From NCBI GenBank assembly GCA_032207245.1, contig CM063502.1:47862404-47926403 (forward strand): a stretch of 64,000 bases of DNA. The letters are read 5' to 3'. How positions within the stretch are numbered: the stretch's first letter is position 1; every line of letters starts with the position of its first letter. The position numbers were made by a program, and so were the translations under genes. A model generated the notes under the pieces. That model worked only from the letters and a program-made list of their open reading frames with translations. It ran no database searches and was not told the DNA's origin. This stretch comes from Pardosa pseudoannulata (lineage: Eukaryota; Arthropoda; Arachnida; Araneae; Lycosidae). Positions 1 to 13,400 of the stretch are shown here, one piece after another.

Positions 1-896
1 CATCCAGCTCGAACGACAAAACAAATTACACATACGAGGTATTTTTAAACACAGTACTTCGATATTTCTTACCAACATATTTATTTACATCAATATTAAA
101 CACAAGGCAAAAGCAAGACAAGACAACCCCGGAACCTACCGGGAAGTTAATTTATAACAAGGCTGATTCATTAAATTTACATAAATGAAGTGCGGTTACG
201 ACCGAAATTTGTATCGATATTTCAATTATATCAATGAGCCTTTCCAACAAAGACCAAAATATCTAAAAAAATCTGCGCTAATTGGTTTACTGACACTCGC
301 TAGTATAAAGGGCCAGAGAGATTGGCGCAATTAAAATTGACATGTATCATGTGCGTACCATTGGTGTATATAACTAATTCGTTAGCCGAAAATAATCTGA
401 TATAAGAAGAATTATTTCACGGTCCTCGAAAATGGAAGTGCGCAGGAGTCGTATCCTCTATCAATTAAGATGACAATTTTAGTTTTGAGATCTGTTAAAA
501 ATAAGCTGTTAACGCTGGGTCTCCTGAAATCACTTCTCACCTCCAGACAGAATTTTATAGATGGTTTTTCGGAACTGTTAAATAGCATGGTTAAAAAAAA
601 AAAGGTGCGGATTTTGTGTGATAATAAACTTCCGTGCATATCCAAAATTTCGTAAGTTATTTGCAACAGTCATTTTCTCACAGACACCGCCCATAGCAGA
701 AAATTCAGTCAATAAGATAAAGTACCGTTTGAAATAATTATAGGAGGGATTGGATATTCAATACTGTTACCGCGATATTAAAAATAATACCAATATATAA
801 AACAGTATTACGATCGGTCTACATGCACGTGAGTTCAGGTTATAAAGAAAGTACGCAGGTGGCAACACATAATTCTGCCGTATGAGAGCCCCATAT
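1..896. other. Left-edge intergenic segment
   Basis: AT-rich sequence with no recognised gene. Short open frames around 412-666 on both strands match no family I know and look like chance ORFs. Confidence 0.5.
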
Positions 897-898
897 TA

Positions 899-2217
899 CG
901 AGGCATGTTTTTTAAGTACCGTTTTGGAATTAAAAAAAGACGTACAAAGATATCGCAATAATTTTATTTTTACATGAAAGCTTGTACCTTAATCTACTTT
1001 GCTACATAATTTCCGTGAATATTGAGGCACTTGTCATAACGTGGCACCAGGTTTTGAATACCCTCCTCATAAAATTCTGCCGCCTGACTTGTTAACCACT
1101 GTATCACAAATGTTTTGACTTCGTTATCGTCTTGAAGACGCTGACCACCCAGGTGTTTCTTCAAGTGCAGGAACAAATGGTAGTCGCTGGGCGCCAGATC
1201 AGTGCTGTATAGAGGATGATCTAGAGTTTCCCATTTAAAAGATTTGATGAGATCTTTGGTCCGATTAGCCACATGTGGACGGGCATTGTCATGTAGAAAA
1301 ACGATACCCTTACTCAATTTGCCACGTCTTTTGTTCTGGATTGCACGACGCAGATGGTTCAATGTCTCCCAATAAAACGCTGCATTGATTGTCTCATTAC
1401 GAGGTAGAAACTCCACTAGCAATACTCCTTTTCTGTCCCAAAAAACTGTGCACATGATTTTCCGGGCAGAAATTGTTTGCTTAAACTTCACTTTTTTTGG
1501 GTGATGATGAATGTCGCCATTCCATGGATTGTTGTTTCGATTCTGGTGTGACGTAGGCCACCCATGTTTCGTCACCAGTAACAATTTGGTCTAAAAAATC
1601 TTCACCTTCATTGTGGTACCGCTCAAGGAAAGTCAATGCACTGCCTAAACGTTGGGTTTTGTGCAAATCCGTCAACATTTTTGGAACCCAACGTGAACAC
1701 AATTTCCGGTAATTCAAGTTCTCGGTCACAATGCGATACAAAACACTACGAGAATATTGAGGAAAGCAGTCGCACAATGATGAAATTGTAAAGCGTCTGT
1801 TTTCTCTCACCTTTTCGTCCACTTTCTGCACCAAATCTTCATTAACGACCGAAGGACGCCCACTCCGTTCTTCATCATGCACATTTGTGCGGCCATCTTT
1901 AAATGCTCTCACCCATTTCCTTACCATTCCATCACTCATGTTTTCCGTAAACTTCACAGATCTCACGATGAATATCGATCGGTTTTACGCCTTTAGCACT
2001 AAGAAATCGTATAACAGCCCGTATTTCACAATTGGAGGGACTCACGATTGTCGGAGGCATTCTAAACATTCAGTAAACAACGTATACAATGAAGAATCAG
2101 ACTGTAGTGGCGTCAGTGCGTATACAAGAGATGTAGGTAACCAGCGCGCATGCGCGGAACGCCGACCGTAGCGCTGCAGAATCGCAAAACGGTTCTTACT
2201 TAAAAAAACATGCCTCG
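899..2217 (-). mobile_element. mariner element, complete ends, 1.32 kb
   Basis: Both terminal inverted repeats are visible. The left end begins CGAGGCATGTTTTTTAAGTA at 899, and the right end (read in reverse complement from 2217) begins CGAGGCATGTTTTTTTAAGT. Both continue to a shared CCGTTTTG, with a few extra bases in the right copy. Each end is flanked by TA (897-898 and 2218-2219), the target duplication of IS630/Tc1/mariner elements. The length is normal for mariner. The transposase reads on the minus strand and carries two frameshifts, so the copy is non-autonomous. Confidence 0.95.
994..2060 (-). pseudogene. mariner transposase (DD34D), two frameshifts
   Basis: This is a conceptual mariner transposase of about 355 codons, close to the usual 345-350. 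The start ATG is at 2060-2058 (MPPTIVSPSN). The first frame runs through the N-terminal helix-turn-helix region and stops at 1932-1934. The next frame (down to about 1490) carries the rest of the DNA-binding region and the motif VTGDETW with the first catalytic Asp. The third frame (from about 1500 to 994) carries HDNARPH and DLAPSDYHLF, with 34 residues between the second and third Asp, which is the DD34D signature. The second frameshift fits one extra base in the T7/A7 run at 1492-1498; the first lies near 1935-1960. The usual YSPDLAPSD appears as YSTDLAPSD. The element appears inactive but is only mildly decayed. Confidence 0.93.
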
Positions 2218-2219
2218 TA

Positions 2220-3075
2220 TGGTCGCCCTTTTAACTATAATGGTCCATTAAAAAATGCGCATTTTCTGGAATCAAAATCCAGAAAACTGTTGTTGTTTTT
2301 TACCAAAAACATAGAATTACGGCTTAGTGGTACTTTTATAACTAGAACCACACAAGTTCTATATGTTTCATTTATACCGTGTCACACGAATTTTTTACCT
2401 TGAAGCACGTGTTGCGAGCATCGACTGATAACACTTTCCTACTCTTTGTCAGAAAAAAAAAAAAAATTGTGAACGCGGCAAAGAGAAAAAGACAGAAAAT
2501 TTTCAGATTATCGTCATAAATTATACATATGCGAGATAAAAAAAAATGGCTTCTTCCTTTATTTTTTTTTTTTTTAATTTCCGAAAAAGATTTTTTTTTT
2601 AAAAGAACAAACCCACAAAAGACATTCGGGTCAGAATCATCCCTGAATTCAATATTCGATATGTCAGTCCATTTTTAAGCGCACAGGCTCGGAGTAACGT
2701 TTTTTCCCCCTCTTGGGTTCAGAAACGAATTGAACAGATTTCTCGACACTACAATCGAAAAATTCAGGTCCCCCTTTGGTTTTGACACTTGATCGTTATT
2801 TGCTAACTTTCAAACACCTGTACCGCCAATAAATAGCCTAAGATTTTTTTTTTTCGAAGGGGGGAGGTGAATATCCCACAGAAAGAAAATAGAAAAACAA
2901 AGATGTTATCGAAACATTGGAAAGACGATGTATGTAATCCGTTCCACCATTACATAACTCCGTAAATGTTGAGAAGGAAAAAAGGGAGTGAATGGCCCAG
3001 AGAAAAAAAGAAATAAAAGGTGGGAATAGGGGAAAAAAAAGAGGAATGCAGTAAAGTAAGAAATAAAAGAGATAT

Positions 3076-3128
<53 letters not shown>

Positions 3129-3740
3129 CGCAGCAGTGTCTGATTTTATTCACACTGAACGATTAATCCCGAGTGACCTTTTATGATTTTCATAGAAGAT
3201 TTCGAAATATTCAAATAAGAACTGTCGGCAAGAAAAAAAAAAAAAAAAAAATAAGGACTTTAGGGGAAAATTAAGCACTCTTTAAGGCCTTAAAAACGCG
3301 TTTCGAAATTAAGCAGTTTTTAAGCACTTGTAAGCACCGTACGAACCTTGATATAACATCTGTCAAATTTTATCACTATTATTTCCACTTGACACTACTT
3401 AATACAGAACATTATGTTGGAAAAAAGACATAGATAATTTTTTGTTTAAGCACAGCATACCCCAAAAGCCAACTTTCCAAATCTGGTCAAGGTATCTATT
3501 CTCAGAAACATTTTGGTAGATATGTAACTTGACTAATTGATACAAAACATGCCCAGTAATTTTATTTTAGTTATGCTGCAATAGAATTCACCATACAAAA
3601 ATATACTTTCTCATATGAAGAGAAAGTAATGCCATAACATAATATCAAATATTTTTAACGTACTTTTCTCAATTATATTTCACTCTTTTTGACGTACAGA
3701 CATTTTTTGAGTACAAAGGAAGCAATCTTCAAAATGATTC
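2220..3740. other. AT-rich spacer with homopolymer runs
   Basis: No gene recognised. It contains several A or T runs, including about 48 A at 3080-3127 and another A run near 3232-3250. An open frame on the minus strand over the long run (2950-3153) is a poly-Phe artefact. Confidence 0.5.
3080..3127. repeat. Poly(A) tract, about 48 bp
   Basis: An uninterrupted A run. It could be a retroelement tail, but no recognisable element body adjoins it. Confidence 0.9.
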
Positions 3741-5981
3741 AACAGTTTTATTCAATAGAAAATTTTTTACATCACAAACAAAAAAATTGACAATGTATTT
3801 CATAACAAAATTAATTCTGTAAGTGAACTCTATAAATTTTTAAGTATAATGCAATTACATAACAAATAATCCCCCAGAAGGAAGGATTTAAAAAAAAAAA
3901 TAAAAATAAGTTCTCTAAAAAAAATTGATAATAAACTAAAATACTTTCAAGATTGATTGCAATATAGTGGGACAAGGCTCATTTTACTGAAAAATCTGGA
4001 AAAAAAAAAGTACACCTATCGCACAAATAAATAGCAAAACTATCAGAAATTTTTTACAATATTTGCAATTTAAGCTTATAGCCTGTTTGGCAGCTGTTTC
4101 TGAATGCATTAAAACTTGAGCCTACTAACACTAAAAAATCAATTTATTTTCTTAAAATAAAAAGTTAAAATGTAGAAATATATCAAAATATTTTGAAATG
4201 TGTAAAAAGAATTATTTTTAACTTATGAAATAAAATGATACTGAAAGAGTAAAGTAATTATTAAATTAAACTGCTTCATTAATTTTTACAATAAAAATCA
4301 CTCTTTTACTGAATATTTAACAACAAATTCAACTAACATATAATATAGATAACTGATTGTGTAAGTCATTTTAACAAAAATTTAGCTTGAAGTTAATGAA
4401 ACAAAAACTAATAGTAGAAATAGATGTGACAGCATATGTTCAAGTTACTCTTTTCATCTAAAGTACAGTTTTAATGCATACCAGTAAAATACAAAACATT
4501 TTTAATGTTAACAGTTAAATGTTAACAACTTAATCAAGTTAACAAAGAGAAGTGCATATATGCCATGAAAATGAATTTGATAATGTTCTTAAGAGAAGTA
4601 TCTAAAACTGACATGTACTTCATACTAAATGAATCAAGCAGCAAACTTATTGAAATGTCAAACTAAATTAACCATAAAAACAAAATACTAAGTCCATCTT
4701 CAAAAATATATTCATTTTTAAAATTTATCAGTGCAATTACATTTATACATCATTCATAACCTGGTATTGGATGGGAAAGAAAAAACTACAAATTGTTTAG
4801 TTGGCTAAAAATTCCAAACATTTAACGTACTGAATGGTGAATAGAATAAGTTTGACATAGTAGTAATAATTAAAAATAAACATTCTAAATGTTGAAAGAC
4901 ACGGTTAAAATACAAAGCAACAGCAAACTGATGCATTCAAATTTTTGTACTGAATTTAAATGAGGTTAAAATTCAGAAAATACAACAAACCCCATAATTT
5001 GCTAACTATCATACTATTTGCATTCTAATTCACAAACAATCACAACTATAATAGACATTAAATATGATTACCAAGAACTTACAACTGAAGAAAATTGGCT
5101 ATTTCTTAGATGGAACTTAATAACATTATTATTATTATTAATAAAAAAAAAAAAGAAAAGAAAACACATAGTTTCTTAAAATCATTTAATGAAGTTCAGA
5201 ATTAGATTTATAAGCCAGATTTTAACATAAAGAAAATATTCCTTGAAATGCCAGAATTACTTTATAATAACTGTTTAGGAAAACCATATCAAAATTACAA
5301 TTGTCAATAAAATAAAAAATTTTACAGGTATTACTAAAAAACAGCCAAAATAAAATTCTCCATGTACTTCTTGCAGTAGTAAACTACACTTAAACTGATA
5401 TTATATTCATTTATAGTTAAAAATTTATAAGTTTTTAATTTTTTAGCATGCATTTTCTAAAAAAGAAAATAAAATAAGATCAATTATAATCCCACTAGCA
5501 TAAAAAATAGAATCTTAAAACAAAAATGAAGCATAAAATACGAAACTTAACCTGCTACTATGTACTAAATGTTACAGAACAAACTTTTTTGTATATGAAT
5601 ATCTTCCCTTCTAATTCACCATTTCACAGTATGACCCATATAATTTTTAATTATATATATATTTATATATAGCATATATACAGACACACATATATATTAA
5701 ATATGTATGTATGTACATATGTATGCAAGTGTGTGTGTATATATATATATAAACACACAAAGGAAACAAACATTCTTTGAAATAATTTAAAGATATTGTA
5801 AGTTTATATACAAGTATCTAATTGGAAATAAAAGCTGAATGACACTGAGCTGGGAATTCTTTCTTCAGAAATTCTGATACCATTCAAAAGTAATTTTCCA
5901 AAGTCAGTGTCATACTGCATATCTTGGTCCAAACAATTTAATACAAATGAAAATTCACAACAAATGATAATTTATGAAAAC
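3741..5981 (-). other. Region downstream of VPS26, possible long 3' UTR
   Basis: This follows the VPS26 stop on the minus strand and holds no other gene. Several AATAAA hexamers occur on the minus strand; a distal one lies at 3752-3747. A UTR reaching this point is possible, but the end cannot be set from sequence alone. A TA/CA-rich microsatellite lies at about 5650-5755. Confidence 0.3.
5650..5755. repeat. AT/TG-rich microsatellite
   Basis: Interrupted (AT)n, (ATGT)n and (GT)n tracts. Confidence 0.7.
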
Positions 5982-6056
5982 CTATTTATTTTCCACAGGC
6001 ACAGACTGCTGAATGGTCTTTCTAGTTAATTCTCCTTTTCTCCAAAGCACTATTTC
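5982..6056 (-). CDS. Vps26: VPS26 exon 8 (terminal)
   Basis: Encodes residues 289-312 (EIVLWRKGEL to SVPVENK) and stop TAG at 5984-5982. The acceptor is tttgctttcatag immediately above 6056; phase 0. Confidence 0.9.
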   Translation of the reverse strand, partial: EIVLWRKGELTRKTIQQSVPVENK

Positions 6057-7460
6057 CTATGAAAGCAAAAATAAATAAATAATGAGAGTGATAATGACAA
6101 TGAGAGACTAATATGACAAAAAGTTTCACTACTCTTTAAAATAAGTTCAAATCCATTTTACTAAATTTCTAACATAGAAAATGCATGGTTTAAAATAATT
6201 TTTTCCACTGGCTTTAAAAACAGGTAAAATTGGAATATGACATACACTTCCAGGTATGGGACTGGCAGAAACGAGAAAGCCGAAATTGTACATTATTGCA
6301 AAATAGCAAAATGTCAAAATTATACTCAATTGAAACAAAAGGAAGTCAAAACTGTATTGGGGTAATTAGTACAGTAAATTAAATAAGGAAGATGTTTTAA
6401 AAGTGAAATAACAGAACATGCTGAAATTATAAAAGAACAAATGATTTAACTATTTTCCTTTTCATGTTTGTAAATTTCAATAGAACAAATGATAATGTAA
6501 ACAATTTAATGTTTTAATATTAAATCACATGGATAGAAAAATTAATAGAAGTAGAAAATTATTTACCTTTTCTTTTTTAAATTGTTTACTTGTGAGGCAT
6601 TTGAATTCTATTACTGATATGGATGTTTATAGCAGTTCAAATTAGCTTTAAGAGGTAGGTTCTGGTCTCAAAAGTGAAATGTAATGAGCCCTTGTGCAGC
6701 AGAACAATAAACTGTAGTACTCCAAACAACCAATCGATATGTGAGCATTATCTTTTCAATTTCCAGACATTGCAAGAGGGACGAAAGTGATCACTAATTT
6801 ATCTACATCGTGAAACTGTTTTACAGTTCTCAAGTGAAGAATCTTGATTCTGATCATAAATGCTAGAAAAGGGGAGGGAGGGAGGGAGGGGGGGAGAGAG
6901 AGAAAAGGAACAACACAGAAATGGGGAAAACCTGAATGATTTATGAATACAAAAGTTGAAGTTCAGCCAAGCGTGAAGTGTTTTACAACAGGCAAGTTCT
7001 GTGTCAGAAGTTTCTTGTTGAGACACATTTGCATACAACTACAATAGCAAAGCTATATTAAGATCTGCATCTGACTGGTGCAGGAGATTCATGCTATGAC
7101 ATTATGCACATGACTACCTATTTTCTCTAGCTTCATTTTCCTGAAGAGAAGTGCAAAAAATATTAATTTTCATTATTGAAGAGAAAAAAAAAACTGATAT
7201 TTCCCTGGGTATTGCAGATTACTGAAATTCCCTGACATTTCTATGCTTTCCCTAGTCTGTGGACACCCTGCTTTCTATTCTGAACAGGCTGTTAACATTG
7301 CATTACAGTAACAATCAGAAATGGGGATGAGTACTGAATAGTCAATCTCCCATTAGTTCAAGGGATGGTAAGCTCACTAACGCACAAATTTCTTTCCAAT
7401 TTTGAATAATTAATAAAATAGTAGAAAGTAAAAGGCAGATTTTCTAAAAGAATCAAACTC

Positions 7461-7493
<33 letters not shown>

Positions 7494-10400
7494 AGAGCAA
7501 AATTTTTCAAGGAAGAGTATAAAAGCAGGAATAAAGAGTAGGGAGAGAAAAGCAGAAAAATTCTATCTCTGCACTTCATATTACTAATAAAGGACATGAA
7601 TTATATTGTAATTTTTGTTGTGCAGTAAAGTTGTTTCAAATTACCCAACAACTAGATGCAACATAAAATATACATGAACTATATGCACAGATAAATAAAA
7701 ATAAAAACGTGAGAAATAGCTAAATCAGCAGTTTTTTCAATACTTACCAATGTGTGACTGGGTATCATAGCCACTACAGTATTTTTTTAAAACTAATTAG
7801 AGAAAAATAAAAAAACAGGGCCTCAAATTTCTTCAACAGAACATTAAATTCAAAACACCTTAGAAGGCAAGTAACAGCATGTTACATAAGATTCTTAATA
7901 ATGACAGATAAGAGTCAGAAATAAGTTATAGAAATGAGCTCTTTAGAACTTTTTATCACTAAGTTATCTTTACTCAGACATTTAATAACTATTTATTGTT
8001 TCTTCTGAAAACAAAGAAATATTCAATTTTAAGAATCACAACTAATGATTTCTAGAATAAGAAATTAAATATTAGACCAACATATGAACTGGACAAATAG
8101 TAAGAAAGCAGAGCAGATAGTTGTTTAAAATATTAATAAACTTCCTCCTCTTCAGTGTGGTACCACAAGACACACAGTGATAAATAATTAGAATATTAAG
8201 AACTGAGACCAGTATTAGAGAGAATCATTAGAACAAACAAGAATGTTTTATATTTCAATTGTTGAAATAATAGAACTGGCTGAATTAAAACTATACACTA
8301 AAGGACTTAATTTAACCAAAGCTAATGGTAAACTTATGAATACCAATTCAAATGTATTTAAGGATCCTCCACTAAAAATATGTAAAAGATCAAATACAAT
8401 AACATTTTTAGACTAAATTAAAACTGTATATTAATTAAGAGACATAAAAGGAAAACATAACTGTGTATATTGGAGGATGAATGGATATGATACGTTACAC
8501 TTTTTTTTCCTTCAAATGCATAAATCTTAATAAGTTGGAATATTTTGATATATTGAGGAAGTAATATGAAATTAGCTCAAATTAAGTTAACAAAACAGTA
8601 ATTGTAAAACAGATATAGTACAATGATTTTATGCAATTGAAATACTTTAAATTCTAACCAGACAAACAGTGAATGAGTGTGCACAAACTATTAAACAGCA
8701 TAACCCAACATATGACACACTAGTGATATTGACTGTTATTCCCATATTCAAATATCGAGAGTATTTTATGTTATATAACTAAATTAGCTGATAATGTACA
8801 AGCAATGGTCCAAGTTTTAAATCGAATATTTAAAAGAAAAAAAATATTACGAAAAACAAGATAATTTAATAATAGGAACACACCTGCTGTTTGAAGTATC
8901 TTCGATCCTCCTCATCAACAAGAACTAAATTCAAGTAATAGCGAACAGAAAATTTTTTGTTGATATCCTTCATGGTACAAGTTAAATCATAACCAGCAAG
9001 GAAAACTCTGATAGGAATGCTCTCACCTGAAAATAAGCTAGAAACTTTAGAATTTAAACTTTGGATTAGAAATACAAAAAACATAATCCCTATTAATTAT
9101 AACACATGCATAATAATTCTATAGAAATTAAAAACATCAATTGAAAATAACTAAATGATCAATTACAGTGACTATGTTATGACATACTAATCCCTGACTC
9201 AAAAGATCAGATCTTTATATTATGATCAAATTCATGTGTAAGAGGGGGGAGATTTAATGTGAATAGCATATTAAGTAAATTCACTCTAAAGATTATAAAA
9301 CAAACCTCGCATTAGTCTTCTAATAGTTCTCCCTCCCCTCTCTACACAGTAAATCTCCCATTATTAGACAATTTGGTAATCCCAAATTTCAACATTTATA
9401 TTCCTAATATTTTTTTTATTTGATAATAAAACACTCCAAAGAGGAGTTCAGTTATTTTGGATGAAAGCAATAAAAGCTTTAAATGCTATAGCTAATAAAA
9501 GAAAAATTCAACTTTAAATTAAATCATTCTACATACATCAGACTAGCTAATCCACAATTTCTGTTGATATGCATATCTTAGCATTTGACAGTTAATAAAA
9601 CCTTTCTAGAATATTTGGTCTTTGAATCAATTTTTTTTCTTTAAATCTTTATAAAAAAATTTATACTACTTATTTGAACTCTGAAATGCATGTATATATG
9701 TTGTGAATAATAAGAACATATGACTTATGGGAAAAATAAATTGATACTTAAACTACTGCAAAATAATTTTCCACTTAAAAATCAACATTTTATAAAAAAC
9801 AAATATAAAAAGTAAAAACATTTTACTTTAAGACAAAGAAAACAGATATATTGCATAAAGAATTTGAATAAAATCTTTTACAACAACCTCTGACAGGAGC
9901 ACCATCCATTATTTCATACTTGGCAACAGTCTCAGATTCACTGTAAGAATTTGGACCAGACCCAGTAGTTTCTCGTTTAATTATAGCTATTTCCATATGT
10001 CGGATTTTGATACGAACCAAAAGAAAGTATATTTTACCAACAATGACATCTTTCAAATGGTATCTAGAAGAGAATATAATGTTATCATTGGAAATAAAGT
10101 AGTACCTTTAAAAAACAAAAGAAATTATGAAACAATATAATTTAATAAATTTTAAATGAAAAATTAAAAATATCACCTACAGTAAAGAACATGCCTAAAA
10201 TTAAAAATCAAGTCTAATAAATATGATTGAATTCCTACGTAATAGTGGAATACCAGTAGTCACTTACTGGTGGAAAAATTGTTAATGTCTTTCACTGCAT
10301 AAAATGAGAAAGTGTAGGACAAATATTTCTTAATTTGATAATTACATTTCTCGTTGATAATTAAGAATTAAATATTTTTTAACAAAATTATTCTTGAAGC

Positions 10401-13400
10401 TGACACTTAAAGCTTTTCACATTCTTGTATAACAGTATCACATGTGATATTGCCATTTTAAGAATGCATACCAGAAACATATAGTATCACTTTAATAGCA
10501 TACATTTCGCCAAAGAACTTCCAAATTTTGATATTGATAGCATAAAGTTTGGTTTGGTTGGGAGCACTACGGTCTACTTTTTGCAACACGAGGGCTAATG
10601 AGACTGGGACCTACTGTTTAAAGCCGATTCCGAATGGCTACAAACATCCATGCCTCAGTGGGACTCGAACCCACGAACTCCGGTTCCGAAGGTCAGTGCC
10701 CTAACCATTTGGCCTGATAGCATAAGAATTTTTGTTCAGATGCTTTGACATTTTTCTACCTTACTGATCAGACAGTAGAATTTTCTGACTCATAGATTTT
10801 ACTTATCTACATGTATATGGAAATTATAAGTATCTTAGTAAGCTGAACCTGGCAAGAACAGAATGCTGGAACATACTTAATGTTTATGCATATTTTATAT
10901 ATATATATACACACACAAATATATATATATATACACAAATACATATATATATATGTATATATACCATATATTTCTGTATATAAGCTCAGAATTTCTGGGT
11001 CTTTTTAAAGACCTAAACTGGGAGGGGAAGGGGTGAGGTTGGCTTATATACATCCGTATATAAGCATGGAACAGATGTAATACATGGGTTTTTTTGGGGG
11101 GACATTTCTTGCAATTGGCAACAAAAAGCCACCAAATCAGCAAAAATTAATGAAATGGTTAAAAATAAGTAAAGAACAAAAAAGAAAATGCATAATGGTA
11201 AAAAGTAAATAAAATTTTAAAAATTTTGAAATGAGAAAAATACAAAAATTGAAAACTAAATTTTAAATTACTTTTATCTGTGTTATTGCTCTAAAATAAC
11301 AGTACTATAAGGGCAGCAGATCAGCTTTCTGCATAAGCCAGAAGAAATTAATAAATTGCCAAACATAGCATTTCTTCTTTTTTATTTTAAGCTTATATTG
11401 CTTAAATTTACGAAAAGGTTATATTTATATAGGGTTACTTACCAGAATTGAAACGTGTTGTTATCATCTAATGAAAAATATCATTGACTGCATGATCTTA
11501 GTGCCACATTTACCAAACTGAGTTGTGGTAGCTTAGTTGGCAAAGGCAGAGATCTCATAACTGAAAGGTTACAGGTTCAGGGCTCGAGCTGGCCTACAAT
11601 TCGCTGTGTTCGTTAAAGGTGACTGGGACATGTAAAATATGTTCAGGGCCACAATGTCCCCAAGTTCTTAAACAATAACTCTGGGGCAGGCCAACCCTGG
11701 TGATCTTCTGTTTGGTACCTGCTTCTAAATTATGAGGACCCAGCAGGGTTAATGTTACTTGTATCCATAGCATATTTTAAGCTATGTGTGCTCCCCGAAT
11801 GGTGCTAAATGAGTAATAGCTTTGCAGCCTCCTATTGGCATAAAATCATATACCACCTGTATTGCCATCTGTGTTTAAAAAAAAAAAAAAAAATTATCAA
11901 ACTGTGTGTTGAGGCAGTAATCTAGATATGTTAGTGTACAAATAGGAAGTTAAAAAGGATGAAGTTTATTTAAACTTAAAATGTAAGTTGTTTTTCTTTG
12001 CCAATTTTAAAACACGCTGAGATGTTCTTGTATTTCAAGGTGCGCCAGATCCTCTACCTCCGTGGTACTTAAAAATTTGGATGCTGTGACGAAAAAGGTT
12101 TGAAAAGTGTTAGTCTAACATTTTAATTTAAAGCAATTTGATTTGAAAATATTTCCCGTTTTACCTGCTAGGTGACACATTTGAATGTTTTAGAAATTGT
12201 TTTTTCCCTTCTGCTTATATATGGATTTTGAACTTTGGGTAAATTTTTAAATGAAAAACTCATCCTTGGCTTATATGCAGAAATATACGGTATATGCACG
12301 CACACGCACGCACACACACACGTATATAACTTTAATGATGGTCTGAAATCAATTTACTTTGACATGTTAATATACTGATGCAAAAATAAAGCATATACCT
12401 TTAGTTAATTCTATCAATCACATATTACTTCATTATCTTATTAATACTTTTTTATTTTACAGAAAAAGCTCTTAGTTTTAAATAACAATCATTAAACGGA
12501 TACCTTCAAATTAAAAACTTTTCAAAGTAAAATGATTCTTAAAAGCATTTGAACAATGATCTTAAAAATAAACACCAAATTAAGCTTTTAGATTACATAA
12601 TTACAGTTAATACTTGACAGACAACTACTTACTTTGACTTATTATACTCAAATTCAATGTGAAGGCAATCTTCTATCCCTACTTCCATTTTAATGGGAGA
12701 ATTGATTTCTGGGTATGAAGACAAAGTATGAACAATGATTTCCAATTCTTTAACAATATCTGAAAGCCTACGAATTATTGTAACACGTAAAAAATATCTG
12801 AAATAAAAAAGGTTAATGATATTAATGCATAAAAAACCCTTCAAACATGACATTTTTCAAATTTAAAACTTATGAATATAAAAATAATCAAGCTTCTAGT
12901 TTTAGCAACATGCATAATTGTCAATTTATTTCAATTGATTATTGATCATAATTTTCACTTTACCAAACAAGGTGTTTTTAGTCTTTAATGTATCTATCTA
13001 CAATGTTTCAAAATTTATTCAGTAAAAAGCACATACTTTCATAGGTTTTAAATCTGAAAAAGACAAAGGAATGCAGATTACACCTTTGTTCAAGGTATCA
13101 TAATTTCTTGATATACAAACTGGATGGATAATAAGTAACTGAACAATGAAAATGAATTATTTAAATGCTTTCCCTTCACTTGACATAGGTTAACCTTTTA
13201 AATATGGTTTGAAGCTGCATCAACAAACATTCCTCCATCCTATGAACACTATGGAAATGGGTATAAAAGGAAACAACTAGTAGATACTTACGCAATTTGC
13301 AGTACACCATGTAATATGCTATTTTAAATGTTCTTTAGTAGTTTTAGTTTTTTTAAATGTTCTTCTTTTAGTTTTTAAATGTTAGTAAAGAAATTGTTCT

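Larger units (their letters stand above)
6057..8883 (-). other. VPS26 intron 7
   Basis: Donor CAG|GTGTGT at 8883, acceptor at 6057. It contains a degenerate plus-strand SINE (6590-6734), a G-quadruplex motif (6871-6894) and a 28-bp A run (7461-7488). No gene seen. Confidence 0.85.
10064..12632 (-). other. VPS26 intron 5, mobile-element rich
   Basis: Donor AAA|GTAAGT at 12632, acceptor ttctag at 10064. It contains a SINE with target duplication (10546-10714) and an inverted-repeat element (10963-12291) that holds a second type of SINE (11521-11893). Confidence 0.88.

Noticed and set aside
2950..3153. Minus-strand frame with a poly-Phe core
   Set aside because: Produced by the 48-bp A run.
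10640..10714. Functional tRNA gene on the minus strand (good B box)
   Set aside because: No acceptor stem or full cloverleaf, and the sequence continues into a repeated SINE body with target duplications.
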